Origin: Cafeteria roenbergensis | Lineage: Eukaryota; Sar; Bigyra; Bicosoecida; Cafeteriaceae | DNA: 64,000 nucleotides | Direction: 5' to 3' | Assembly (NCBI GenBank): GCA_008330645.1 | Contig: VLTN01000016.1 | Location: 248,001-312,000 of the forward strand | Shown here: in pieces, positions 18,788 to 28,488 of the stretch | How the letters are laid out: each line of letters opens with the position of its first letter | Position numbering within the stretch: the stretch's first letter is position 1 | Position numbers and translations under genes: made by a program | The notes under the pieces: generated by a model | Seen by the model: the letters and a program-made list of their open reading frames with translations, nothing else | The model's database searches: none | What the model was told of the DNA's origin: nothing

Positions 18788-21700
18788 ATGCCGCAGGCTG
18801 CCATGCTCGGGAGGAGGAGGCGAGGCTGGCCCAGCTGGGCGGCGCTTGCAGTCGGGCTTGCGTTGCTTTGCGACTCGAGGGCTGCCGAGCCTGCCAGCTG
18901 GTCGGTCGACGAGGCGCTAGACCCGCTGTGGCCGGGCCCAGACACGCCGTATCATCTGACGAGCGCGCTCCGGGCTGCGGTGGAGCACATGCCATGCTTT
19001 GACAACGTGATGCCCGGGCCGGGCGCGCTGCATCTCAACTATGGCAAGCTGGTGCTGCAGGGCGGCATTGAAAATGCCAACGCAGGAGTCAGCGCTGCAG
19101 CCCTTCTGTACGAGATGCGCCAGTATGCTTCCAACACTGGGGCGCATGCCTCGTTCGGGAGATGGCCTGAGGCCGCGGCCGGCTCGGGGTCGGAGCCCTC
19201 CAACACAACGTGGCAGGGTCTCGCTTTCGACGCGGCTGAGACTGCCGAGCGGCTGCGCTTGTTTGACTTGAACGCGCCTGCTCCCAGCACGGACGAGCCC
19301 GGGGAGTGGGGCGGGGCCACGTCGCACGACGGGCGGCCGCGCGCCCGGTACATGCCTTTCGTGTCTCGGCTGCTTGTGCGTCGCGACACGACCGTGGTGA
19401 TGTTCGGGGACCTTCACGGCTCGCTTCACTCGCTGCTTCGAATCCTGTCAGGCCTTCGGGAGCGCGGAATGCTCTCCGAGGACCTGAGCATCGCTCCGGC
19501 GTTCAGGGGAGGCAAGCTCGTCATTGCGTTTCTGGGCGACTTTGTGGACCGGGGAGCGTACGGCGCGGAGGTCATGGCCACGCTGCTGCGCCTCCACCGC
19601 GCCAACGCGGGGCCTGGGCGCTCGGGCGGGACGAGCGACGGCGGTGGAGGGCTCGGCAGCATCTGGCTGCTGCGGGGCAATCACGAGGATCCCCGGATGA
19701 ACGTCCACGGCAGCTTCCGCGGGGAGCTCCTACGCAAGTACGGTGGGAAGGACTCAGGGGCTGCGGCGGAGCTTGCTGGCCTGGACGGAGCGATGCTGGC
19801 CGCGGCTGCAAGCTGGGACGTTCCGCGAGGCTCGCCTGGCACGGCGGCCGACCAGCTGCTTGGAGCGGTGGGCCGCCTCTATGAGATGCTGCCCGTGGCT
19901 CTCTTCCTGGGCGTGCAGGGGGCGGACACGCTGGCGGCGTCGCTGGGGACGCACGCGGAGCAGGAGGACGGGACGCCGCCGGTGTATGGGGCCTGTTCCC
20001 GCAAGGCGCTGGAAAAGGGCTGGTGCGGAGACGCGTCGGCCGCGCACGGCGCCTACGTGATGGGGTGCCACGGCGGAATCGAGCTGGGGTTCAACGCGCG
20101 GCCCCTCCTCCTGCACCCGTCGGAGCGGTCGCACGAGGCGGCGCCGGGCCTGCGGTCCCTCTTCTGGCCGATCACGGGGCTGTTCCGCGCGCAGTGGCTG
20201 GCGGAGCGGGCCGGATGGACGCGGCCGCACATTCCCGAGGGCCACTTGTCCGACGCTGCCTCCGCGCAGGCTGCGCCGGTGGCTGCTTGGGGCGCCAGCC
20301 CTGCCGCCCTGGGGCCCCTCTCCTACCCGACGCCGCCGTCGGCGGTGCATCCCGGCCTCGGCTTCCTGTGGTCTGACTTCTTCGTGGACGATGAGGAGCG
20401 GGTGATGGGGTGGACCCCTGGCCGAGGCCCGGTGTTCGGGAAGGCGCTCACGCGGCACTGGCTGGAGGACTCGGGCGTCGCGGCCGTTGTGCGCGCCCAC
20501 CAGCACCACGACTCCCCCATATCCGGGGACTGTCTCTCCAAGATGCGCCGCAACGGGGGGTGGGCGCCCCACTGGGGAGGAGACGGGTCGGTCACCACGT
20601 TCGTGTCGGCCAGCGGAATCCCCGGCCTTGGCCTGGCTCACGACGGCGTCGGAGTGCTCTCCCTCTCCGGGTTGCGGCCCGCAGAGTGGTCGCTGGCACA
20701 CTGCTCCAGCAAGGTGGGGGACCAGGTTGCCACCCTCCAGGACGGCCGTCGCATCGGCGGCGAGGAGTCATCTGCAGCTGCCATGGACGATGCCGGCATC
20801 CGCCCGGCCATCACCCACGCGTGCGATCCCGCGTACCGCCTGGAGTGCGAGCCGTTGCCGTGGGTCGGGCACAAGGCCGAGTTCCGGCCGGGCAAGGGCG
20901 AGCCCCTCCCGGCCCCGCTCAGCGGCGAGACGGGCCTCCCGCTGCGCGCTCAGCAGGGCGAGCCGCTCGAGGCTGCCCCGGGACCCGTCAGCGACGCCGA
21001 GCGCACGGCCGACGGCGCGTTCCCGGATGCGGGCGCTGAAGCGGCGCCAACCGGCCAGGCAGCAGACGCAGCCGCACCCGGGAAGCCAGCAGGGGTCGAA
21101 ACAGAGCGCTCGATCCTCACCGACTTTTCCCCCCTTGATGGCACGGCCAGCAAGGAGCAGCCGCCCGCGCAGGAGCAGCCGCCCGCGCAGGAGCAGCCGC
21201 CCGCGCAGGAGCAGCCGCCCGCGCAGGAGCACCCGCCCGTGCAGGAGCAGCCGCCCGCGCAGGAGCAGCCGCCCGCGCAGGAGCAGCCGCCCGCGCAGGA
21301 GCACCCGCCCGCGCAGGAGCAGACTCCCGCGCAGGAGCAGCCGCCTGCGCAGGAGCACCCGCCCGTGCAGGAGCAGCCGCCCGCGCAGGAGCAGACGCCC
21401 GACGGTGCTGTCGCAAGCGCTCCGGCGGCTTCGCCCCAAGGCGAAGCGCCCCTGCCCTCGGGCAGCCAGATGCCAGCCCGGCTTGCCCCGCCTCCTGCCT
21501 CGACGCTAGGCGGATCCGAGGAGGCGCTGCAGGCCCTGAGGGCGTCCGCAAGCCTGGCGATGCTCTCTCGCGCCGCGGGCGAGAGCGCGACCGAAGCAGC
21601 CACGGCGCCGGGCTCGAGGAGCCGCACCCTCAGCAGGCGCGTCAGGCAGCAAGTCGGGTGGCAGTCCTCCTTGCAGCCCACAGCGGAGGGCGACATGAGC

Positions 21701-22888
21701 GACGCGGGGGGGATCGCGTCGCTCCTGCACCTGGCTGCGCACTCTGGCCGGCAGCACGGATGCGGGGGCGGTCGGTGCGGGGGAGGCGACCCCTCCTCGG
21801 TGGCGTCAGTTGTGATTTTGCAGCCCGAGCACGGTGGGCGGGCGCGGCTGAGAGCCATGACCCACATGCTGGGCACTGCGCAGTTTGTGGCGATCAAGGC
21901 AGAGGTTCACAGCTCCGCGTCGGCCAGGGGGCGAGAGCTGCGGCAGTGGAGGGGCCTAGCCGGGGAGGCGAAAGCTGTCGGAGACGGGCAGTGCCCGCTT
22001 GAGGCGCCCACTGACGGCGCTGGCCACGGACCGGAGGAGGATGCAGAGGTCGCGGCTCCGCCTCCTGCCGGCCCGGAGAGCGAGTCCGCGCCGCCTGCAC
22101 CCCGGCACGAAGTGTTGGGTAGCAGTGGCGAGCAAGAGGGCAGCGAGGTGGCCGCCCCCCATCCGCACAGCGTCGAGGCGTGCTTGCTGCTACTGAGGGC
22201 GCGCTTGCCCAACCCGGCGGGCCCGCCGCCCGGCGCGCCAGCGGCCACGTCGCAGTCTGCTGGCGACGCCGCAGCTGCCTTGCCCCGCCAAGGCGAACCG
22301 GACATCATGCTCGCGTCTGCGGGGGGCACAGCGCAGGCGGGAGCGGCGAAGCTGACTGCCCCAGAGCAGCCGGCCGACGCGGTCGAGGGCTTGCTTCCGC
22401 TGCCCCGGCAAGAGGCTGCGGGCCCTGTGGCCGGCGCCGCCGCAACGGGCAATGCGGGGCAGCCAAGGCAAGGCGCCGGCGGCGAGGGCGGCGCCGATGT
22501 CGCACCCGAGGATGAGAGAGTTCTCGACGAGGAGGACGAGGCCCTGCGCGCGTTTGTTGCGCAGTGGGAGGCCGTGGGATCCATGCAGTGCAAGCCACTT
22601 CGGTTCGGCGAGGATGGCGTGGCTGCCGTGCGTTTCCGAGCCGTGGTGTCGCGCGGCGACACGGCGGCGGCTGTGGTGCTGGAGCACAGCGGCCGCACGA
22701 GCAGGGCCAGCCTGGCGATGCCAGCTCTCCCAGCGCCCAAGAGCGCACCCGCGGCAGGCAGCGCGGCCTCCGCTGGCGGCTCCAAGCCGTGGGCCGCTGT
22801 GGTGGCTGCGCGGGCCGTTGGGCAGCACCGGTGGCTTGCGTGGGAGGCCTCGGTGTTCGCGACGACGGACGAGTCGCGCGCAGCTTGA
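18788..22888 (+). CDS. Secreted/luminal PPP-superfamily metallophosphatase with Pro-Gln repeat
   Basis: 1366 codons from the ATG at 18788. An arginine cluster followed by a hydrophobic stretch (WAALAVGLALLC) up to about residue 35 is a signal peptide or anchor. The metallophosphatase signatures of the PPP family follow in order: GDLHG near residue 207, GDFVDRG near 251, GNHED near 296, HGG near 428 and RAHQ near 568. The GAYGAEV string after GDFVDRG is closer to bacterial-like PPP phosphatases than to PP1/PP2A. Between residues about 788 and 873 lies a Gln/Glu/Pro minisatellite repeat. The long C-terminal half is disordered Ala/Pro/Glu-rich, except for an ordered patch near residues 1235-1310. 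The substrate is unknown; the signal peptide points to the secretory pathway or outside. Confidence 0.85.
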   Translation: MPQAAMLGRRRRGWPSWAALAVGLALLCDSRAAEPASWSVDEALDPLWPGPDTPYHLTSALRAAVEHMPCFDNVMPGPGALHLNYGKLVLQGGIENANAGVSAAALLYEMRQYASNTGAHASFGRWPEAAAGSGSEPSNTTWQGLAFDAAETAERLRLFDLNAPAPSTDEPGEWGGATSHDGRPRARYMPFVSRLLVRRDTTVVMFGDLHGSLHSLLRILSGLRERGMLSEDLSIAPAFRGGKLVIAFLGDFVDRGAYGAEVMATLLRLHRANAGPGRSGGTSDGGGGLGSIWLLRGNHEDPRMNVHGSFRGELLRKYGGKDSGAAAELAGLDGAMLAAAASWDVPRGSPGTAADQLLGAVGRLYEMLPVALFLGVQGADTLAASLGTHAEQEDGTPPVYGACSRKALEKGWCGDASAAHGAYVMGCHGGIELGFNARPLLLHPSERSHEAAPGLRSLFWPITGLFRAQWLAERAGWTRPHIPEGHLSDAASAQAAPVAAWGASPAALGPLSYPTPPSAVHPGLGFLWSDFFVDDEERVMGWTPGRGPVFGKALTRHWLEDSGVAAVVRAHQHHDSPISGDCLSKMRRNGGWAPHWGGDGSVTTFVSASGIPGLGLAHDGVGVLSLSGLRPAEWSLAHCSSKVGDQVATLQDGRRIGGEESSAAAMDDAGIRPAITHACDPAYRLECEPLPWVGHKAEFRPGKGEPLPAPLSGETGLPLRAQQGEPLEAAPGPVSDAERTADGAFPDAGAEAAPTGQAADAAAPGKPAGVETERSILTDFSPLDGTASKEQPPAQEQPPAQEQPPAQEQPPAQEHPPVQEQPPAQEQPPAQEQPPAQEHPPAQEQTPAQEQPPAQEHPPVQEQPPAQEQTPDGAVASAPAASPQGEAPLPSGSQMPARLAPPPASTLGGSEEALQALRASASLAMLSRAAGESATEAATAPGSRSRTLSRRVRQQVGWQSSLQPTAEGDMSDAGGIASLLHLAAHSGRQHGCGGGRCGGGDPSSVASVVILQPEHGGRARLRAMTHMLGTAQFVAIKAEVHSSASARGRELRQWRGLAGEAKAVGDGQCPLEAPTDGAGHGPEEDAEVAAPPPAGPESESAPPAPRHEVLGSSGEQEGSEVAAPHPHSVEACLLLLRARLPNPAGPPPGAPAATSQSAGDAAAALPRQGEPDIMLASAGGTAQAGAAKLTAPEQPADAVEGLLPLPRQEAAGPVAGAAATGNAGQPRQGAGGEGGADVAPEDERVLDEEDEALRAFVAQWEAVGSMQCKPLRFGEDGVAAVRFRAVVSRGDTAAAVVLEHSGRTSRASLAMPALPAPKSAPAAGSAASAGGSKPWAAVVAARAVGQHRWLAWEASVFATTDESRAA
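21154..21400 (+). repeat. 18-bp coding minisatellite (QEQPPA unit)
   Basis: About 13-14 tandem copies of an 18-bp unit encoding GlnGluGlnProProAla, with some units changed to QEHPPV or QEQTPA. The scattered variants suggest the array expands and contracts by whole units. It lies in the phosphatase gene and keeps the frame. Confidence 0.95.
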
Positions 22889-23213
22889 GCGAGAGAAGCT
22901 TCGCTGTGGCCAACGATTGCGTGTCCCGAGTGTCGAGGGCTAACGGGGAAAGCCCACAGTTGCGAGTGGGGACGGATTGGGAAAGGGAGAGAGCGTGCAC
23001 CTCACACATCACTCAGCCAACAGCAAGACTGCCGGCCTCACGCGGTCAGAACACATCCCCTGGGCCCGCTGCGGGGTGCGTCAGGCCCAGCCCAATCCCC
23101 ATCTCGGTCACCTTCCTGCCTGTACTTGCCAGGTGCCGCCCGGGATCATGCGCCGGCGAGCTTGCGCCCAACGGTGCAGATCCGCACAGGCACTAGGCTG
23201 TGCTGCTGGGTGC
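22889..23213. other. Convergent 3' intergenic region
   Basis: About 325 bp between the phosphatase stop and the P1 stop. No feature seen. Confidence 0.4.
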
Positions 23214-23953
23214 TCAAGAAGAAGAGTCGTCGGAGCCGCCGAACATGCCGCCGGCAGCCACGGACTCCTCCTCCTCCTCCTCCTCTTCCTCCTCCTCCTC
23301 CACGGCGGCGGCAGCGCCAGCGTCGGCGGCACCGGCAGCGGCGGCGGGGGCGCCCATGCCGGGCTTGAGCAGGATCTCGTCGATGTCCTTCTCGGCGAGG
23401 AGCTTGGAGAAGAGGGAGGACCAGTAGGCCTGCACCTTGATGCCGGCGGCGCCGACAACGGCGTCGAGGGCCTCCTTCTGCGAAGCGAAGGGATGAAAGT
23501 CGAATACACACAAAATACGAGGTGTGGCTCAAAGGCTGGCAGTCATGGCAGCTCACGGGCCCGTGCACAGCACAGGCTGCCGCAGTGTGGAGACCAGTCT
23601 GGTCACCGACTCGACGCGATCGGCGCGCTGGGGAAGACTCGTCTGTTCAACGACCGGCCGCGCTTTCGGTTCCGGCAGCAATCAAAGTTGTCAGTCATGC
23701 GCCTGCCCGCCAAGCCCCTTCCCAGCCCCCGCGCAGTCTGCCCGGCCCCCATTCGACCAGAAGGGCCAGAATCACACGCCCACTGGCCCTCCTTGCCCTG
23801 ACTCGCGATGGGTGGGCGTCCAGGCGTCAGACGGACGCGAGATGCGCAGCTCACGGTGATCTCCTTCTCGCTGTCCTTGAGCAGCAGCACGGCCAGAGAC
23901 ACGGCCATGTCCTCCTTCTGGGCGTCGTTCTTGACGATGTTAGCGAAAGCCAT
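23214..23953 (-). CDS. RPLP1: 60S acidic ribosomal protein P1
   Basis: Two exons, 23855-23953 and 23214-23477, with a 377-nt intron (GTGAGC...CAG), giving 120 residues. The N-terminal dimerisation domain reads AVSLAVLLLKDSEKEIT, then KEALDAVVGAAGIKVQAYW and SSLFSKLLAEKDIDEILLK, matching the P1 helix pattern. An Ala/Gly hinge and a glutamate run follow, as in P-stalk proteins. P1 works with P2 and uL10 in the ribosomal stalk that recruits elongation factors. Odd: the conserved acidic-hydrophobic tail of P1/P2 (SDDDMGFGLFD in most eukaryotes) is absent; this protein ends GGMFGGSDDSSS. The start ATG at 23953 is 411 bp from the divergent DRC7 start. Confidence 0.93.
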
Positions 23954-24364
23954 GGTACAACTGAACTGAAGCCTTGATTTAAGGCAGGTGCGCCAGCCTC
24001 AGCTTTGGAAGGTGACGAGGCGCCGCCGTCACGTCGGCAAGGCAGAGGATGACGTCGTGGCCTCGATCGCTGGCTCTGCTGCAGCAAGCGGTTGCAGAGC
24101 AGCAGCCCGTTCGGGCCTCGGCAACGGGTGCAAGGATGAACGCCCCCTGCCCGCGCCGGTGCTGCGCGCGCCCACTGCGCGCTGAGCCGCGAGGCTTCGA
24201 GCGGCCCGGAAGCCCAGCGCGCAGCGTTTGACGCCGGTGCCTGTGGTGCCCCGCGCCCGCGCCCGCCCGAGCCGCTTGCGCTTGTCCCGCGGCGTTGTCC
24301 GGCCGCGCTGCTGCCACGCCGCGGCATTGCGGGCCGAGGCCGGCCCTGCTCCTGATACGGACCC
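23954..24364. promoter_or_regulatory. Shared upstream region of RPLP1 and DRC7
   Basis: 411 bp between divergent ATGs. AT content rises a little next to the P1 start (TTGATTTAA near 23973-23981). A GGCAACGGGTG string at 24119-24129 includes a half-site like those bound by RFX ciliary factors, and GCAACGGGTG recurs upstream of BBS4. Promoter role inferred from orientation. Confidence 0.35.
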
Positions 24365-27300
24365 ATGGACTCCGACTCTGACGCTGAGGTCGCCATCCCC
24401 CTGGCCCGGGAGCTGCCGGTGTTCACTGCCGCTGGCGTTGCCAACAGCAAACCCGAATGGCTCAGCACCGTGGACCGGGCGCGACTGCCCCTGTCCTACC
24501 GCGGCAACACGACCAAGGAGCAGCTGTGCCTTGAGTATGTGGACAACTTCCGCACCCAGTTCCAGGAGGCCTTTCCGGAGCGGCCGCCCCTCTTTCTGAC
24601 AGCCCTCAACGAGGCGGGCGTGCCCAAGTTCGTGTGCACCACGCTGCGCCCCGCCCTGCTGCCGGCCAAGGCGCTGTACGACCTCGAGCAGTGCACCGAC
24701 TTTGTCGCCAAGTACATCCGCTACGAGCCGCTGGCGGACCCGTGCTCGCCGCCCGAGTACCTCCTCTCCCCGGCCTCCACCGTGCAGCGCCGCGCCGGGG
24801 ACTGCTTCGACATGGCCGTCACGCTTGTCACGTTGCTCCTCGGCGCGGGCTTCGACGCCATGTGTGCGGTGGGCACTGCCCCTGCTGAGGTCACCTTGCG
24901 CGACACGCACCGCCTGCGGAGCACCTGGGAGCCCCCGGAGCTGCCCGAGCCGGCCACCGGGTACAAACGCGACTTCACCAAGGGCCTGTCCGCAGGCGCA
25001 GCAGCAGGCCAGACGGCAGGCTCCGCAGCAGCAGCAACCGCAGCAGCCGCCTCTGGCGCCGGCGGAGGTGCGGAGCCGTCCGCCTACGCTGCGCAGGAGC
25101 CTCCCAGCCTCAAGTCAGCCTTTGACGAGGAGATGCTTGCTCGCGCGGCCGAGTCGGCCGCAGCCGCGGCCAAGGAGGACGCCGAGTACGCCAGCGAAGA
25201 CGAAGCCGTCCCTCGGGGCCAGCGCCGCGACGTGTCTTGGGTCGCCGATGGCCGCCGTGGCGCCGCGAGCGGCGTGGCCCCGACGAGCGAGGAGGAGGAC
25301 CCGCTTCGTGCCCGCCGCGTGCACTGCTGGGTCGTGGTGCGCCCGGGCCCGCGCGGCGTGGGCGGCCTGCTCCACATCGAGCCCTCCACAGGGCGCGCCT
25401 ACTCGCCGGAGGAGGCGCCGTACCTTCACTGCGACGTCGTCTTCAACCACAAGAACCTGTGGGTGAACATGCAGGAGCCACCAGAGGGCGCCCTGCCCCC
25501 GGACGCGCTCGAGGGGGCGGCGCAGCCGGAGGAGGGCGACGGCCTCCTGTCCGACGCCGAGGCCGTGGAGCGCGGACTGGCAGGGCGCAGGGAGGCGCTG
25601 GACGGCGACATGGGGGTGCCCCCGCTGCGGTACGACCCCACGGGGCGCGTCATCCTCGACCCGCACGGCGACGGGCCCCACGGCGGGGGCAAGGAGGCCG
25701 ACGACGGCCATGCCGGCGACCACGACGGCGACGACGACGAGGACGACGGCGAGGCCGCCGACCCCATCGAGGCGGCGAAGCGGCGTGTTCTGGCGATTCT
25801 TGCCAAGGCCCCGACCAAGCCGCGAGCCCTTGCCGCCGCCTCGGCGGCCGCAGCGCTACTCGAACGCCTCGCGTCCCAGGACACCGCGGCGGCCAAGCCC
25901 GGCGCAGAGGGCGCCGCGGGTGCGCCCAGCGCCATTGAGGCGATGCGGGCCGAGGCAGAGGCGGAGGACAGGGAGGCGGCCGCGTTCATCGGCGGCGCCA
26001 CTGCCGCAGCAGCCTCGGCGACAGCCGGGGGCGGTGGAGGCGGAGCAGGAGGAGCCGACTCCGAGGGCAAGGATGCCGACGAGGGCGACGCCGGGGATGC
26101 TGCGGCCGGAGCAGGGTCCGTGCCAGAGCCGTCTGCCCCCATCGGCCTCATCTCCTTCCAGGTGGACGACCAGCACGACTGGGAGAACGTCTTCCTGGAC
26201 CCGGACCCGCAGACGGCGGAGGCGGAGGGCGAGGGCGAAGCCGCGGCCGACGACGCCGCCATGGCTGCCTTTGGCAGCGCGGCGAGCGGCCGGGGCGACG
26301 ACGGCGCCACGACCAGCGCGGCCTCTCGCGACGACGAGTCTGCTTCGGGCGCGACCGGGGCGCAGTCGAGGCAGGGCGCCAAGCCAGCCGACGGCTCCGC
26401 CGCGGACGGCGCGGACGGGTCCGCCGCTGCCGCCGAAGCGGCCGCCGCTGCGTCGGAGCTGCAGCTGGAGGAGGACGGAGAGCACATCCTCGACCTCCCC
26501 GCAGCGTGGGTGAAGCCGCTGCGGCTGCCCAGGTACGCCATCCGCGACGGGCTCGGCCTGGACGAGGATGACTCGTTCGGCCAGCGGGAGATCCGCTCCC
26601 TCTGCACGGAGACGCGCTGGGCGCCCAGGGCGCACCCCAGGGGCGTGGTGTGCCGCGTGGTCAGGTATGCCGACGATGCCCGGCTGTGCGAGGAGGAGGT
26701 GGTGGAGCACTTCGCCGACCGGGAGGACGGCCTGTTCCTGCGGGTGCGCCGCCCGGCGGAGGGCGTGACCGAGGAGCACTTCCTGCCAGGGCGGGAGGAC
26801 GGCCTTCGCTCGCTGGTGGAGACGTTTGGCCTGGAGCGCGACACGCGATTCTTCGCTTCGGCGCGCACCGACGCCCTTGTGCGCCGTCTCGAGGTCTTCG
26901 GCCGGAAGATCTCCGAGTGGTACGACGGCGAGGCCACGCCCGACAGGCTGGAGTTCCGGTCAGTCACCTTCCTTGGCAAGGAGTCGGTGGTGCGCCAGGC
27001 TGGGCTCTTCCCCGCGGACCCGACCGCGGCCATCACGACGGGCGACCCTGTGCCTGCGGACCTCATGGTCACCTCTGTCACGCCCACGCTGGCCGCCACT
27101 GGCGGGGTCTACGTCATCCGCAAGATGGCGGAGAAGTTCGCCCGCAACCCGGCTCTGCCGGCCCACCGCGACGTGGCCAAGCTCAAGTTCCTCTTGCTGA
27201 CGCAGGAGATCGAGGCCCGGTACCACACCGCCGAGGGCCGCGTCGTGCCCAACACGCGGCTGTACAAGAGCCGCCGCGCTGCCACCACGGACGTGTCCGA

Positions 27301-28006
27301 GGCCTCCGCGGAGGGCCACCTGGACGTGACGATGCTGACGGAGGACTCCTTCTCGCCCGTGGCCACGCCCTACGAAAAGGAGGTGGACTTCCGCAACGCG
27401 GTGCTGGAGCAGAAGCGGTGCTTCGAGATGCTCAAGCAGACCTACAAGGGCTGCACCGAGGTCCTCATGGGCACCCGGGAGGCCGAGGAGGCGGCGCCCA
27501 GGCTGGTGGAGGATGCCTTCGCCGAGGCCTCGCGGCGCGTGCGTGAAGGAGTCGCGCTCGAGGACAAGGACGACGGCGACGACGGCAGCGCCACCCGCCG
27601 CGTGGACTACCTGGCCCCCTTCCTCGTGGACGTTCCCGACCCGTACAACATGGACGAGCAGACAGCCCTCAAGGTCCAGATGAAGTGCGAGAAGGCTCTG
27701 CGGCGCCGGCATATCGATCGCATGGACATCATCCAGAGGCACCTCCAGGCCGAGCAGGAGGCCCTGCAGCGGCGCCAGCGCGAGTTCAGCCGCACGCGTG
27801 GCGACGGGAGTGAGGAGGCGGAGGCGGAGTTCCAAAAGGCCATCTCCGACCACATGTTCCGCATCGGCGTGCTGCGGGCGCGCGCCACGAGGCAGGAGCA
27901 GGTCATGATGGAGAAACTGCAGGAGCTCATGGCCACCTTCCGCGCCGACAACCGGCTCTCGGCCATTTACGAGGGCAAGGCATCAGCCGCGGCCGGGCGC
28001 CGCTGA
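24365..28006 (+). CDS. DRC7: Dynein regulatory complex subunit 7 (nexin-DRC)
   Basis: 1213 residues, intronless, ATG at 24365. The N-terminal part matches the DRC7/CCDC135 (Chlamydomonas FAP50) family: LCLEYVDNFRTQF, then LYDLEQCTDFVAKYIRYEPL, and a transglutaminase-like core with SPASTVQRRAGDCFDMAVTL, the cysteine at about residue 146. The C-terminal half carries the other family blocks: RGVVCRVVRYADDARLCEEE, SEWYDGEATPDRLEFRSVTF, and a terminal coiled coil. DRC7 is a linker subunit of the nexin-dynein regulatory complex on motile axonemes. Human DRC7 is about 870 residues; the extra length here comes from acidic and Ala/Gly-rich inserts at residues about 200-290 and 370-700. Whether the transglutaminase-like site is active cannot be judged from sequence. 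Confidence 0.92.
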   Translation: MDSDSDAEVAIPLARELPVFTAAGVANSKPEWLSTVDRARLPLSYRGNTTKEQLCLEYVDNFRTQFQEAFPERPPLFLTALNEAGVPKFVCTTLRPALLPAKALYDLEQCTDFVAKYIRYEPLADPCSPPEYLLSPASTVQRRAGDCFDMAVTLVTLLLGAGFDAMCAVGTAPAEVTLRDTHRLRSTWEPPELPEPATGYKRDFTKGLSAGAAAGQTAGSAAAATAAAASGAGGGAEPSAYAAQEPPSLKSAFDEEMLARAAESAAAAAKEDAEYASEDEAVPRGQRRDVSWVADGRRGAASGVAPTSEEEDPLRARRVHCWVVVRPGPRGVGGLLHIEPSTGRAYSPEEAPYLHCDVVFNHKNLWVNMQEPPEGALPPDALEGAAQPEEGDGLLSDAEAVERGLAGRREALDGDMGVPPLRYDPTGRVILDPHGDGPHGGGKEADDGHAGDHDGDDDEDDGEAADPIEAAKRRVLAILAKAPTKPRALAAASAAAALLERLASQDTAAAKPGAEGAAGAPSAIEAMRAEAEAEDREAAAFIGGATAAAASATAGGGGGGAGGADSEGKDADEGDAGDAAAGAGSVPEPSAPIGLISFQVDDQHDWENVFLDPDPQTAEAEGEGEAAADDAAMAAFGSAASGRGDDGATTSAASRDDESASGATGAQSRQGAKPADGSAADGADGSAAAAEAAAAASELQLEEDGEHILDLPAAWVKPLRLPRYAIRDGLGLDEDDSFGQREIRSLCTETRWAPRAHPRGVVCRVVRYADDARLCEEEVVEHFADREDGLFLRVRRPAEGVTEEHFLPGREDGLRSLVETFGLERDTRFFASARTDALVRRLEVFGRKISEWYDGEATPDRLEFRSVTFLGKESVVRQAGLFPADPTAAITTGDPVPADLMVTSVTPTLAATGGVYVIRKMAEKFARNPALPAHRDVAKLKFLLLTQEIEARYHTAEGRVVPNTRLYKSRRAATTDVSEASAEGHLDVTMLTEDSFSPVATPYEKEVDFRNAVLEQKRCFEMLKQTYKGCTEVLMGTREAEEAAPRLVEDAFAEASRRVREGVALEDKDDGDDGSATRRVDYLAPFLVDVPDPYNMDEQTALKVQMKCEKALRRRHIDRMDIIQRHLQAEQEALQRRQREFSRTRGDGSEEAEAEFQKAISDHMFRIGVLRARATRQEQVMMEKLQELMATFRADNRLSAIYEGKASAAAGRR

Positions 28007-28488
28007 GGCCCGGCCATTTGTTCGAGTGTGGACGTGCGCTCCGTTTGAAGGGGGGGGAATGACGGGGCCTTGTTTCTTTACCGGCACATTGGGGCGGCGC
28101 AGGGGTGGCGCTGCTCGGGCTCGGCCCCGGCACGCCAGGGGCGAGGCCACCCCGGCCCGGCCGCTGCTCTGTCCTCGCTGTGCCAGAAGCATCGTGGCAA
28201 GCTGCGCGAGTTGGTCCACTGATGCGGTGGGCGTGTGGACGAGTGAGGGCATCGCGGCAGAAAGCAACGGTTCACACGAGCTTACGTAGCGTCTGCCAGC
28301 GCAAACGACACAGTGAAAAAACAGCAGCGGTTTCGCCGCCGGCCCGGCGGCCTCTCGGCTCCGAGCCAGCGCAAGGTTGGGGGCACCTCTCTCAAACGGG
28401 CCCCTTCTGGCCTGGCCCCAGCGCGACAGCGGGGACTGCCTGCCGGGGCTGACGCCCTTTCCCCCGCCCCCGTGCCTGAGAGGCGGGA
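28007..28488. other. Convergent 3' intergenic region
   Basis: About 480 bp between the DRC7 stop and the POT transporter stop. A short A-run near 28317 and otherwise GC-rich sequence; no gene recognised. Confidence 0.4.

Noticed and set aside
25426-27099. Long minus-strand open frame opposite DRC7
   Set aside because: Ser/Ala-rich antisense shadow of a gene with clear family matches on the plus strand.
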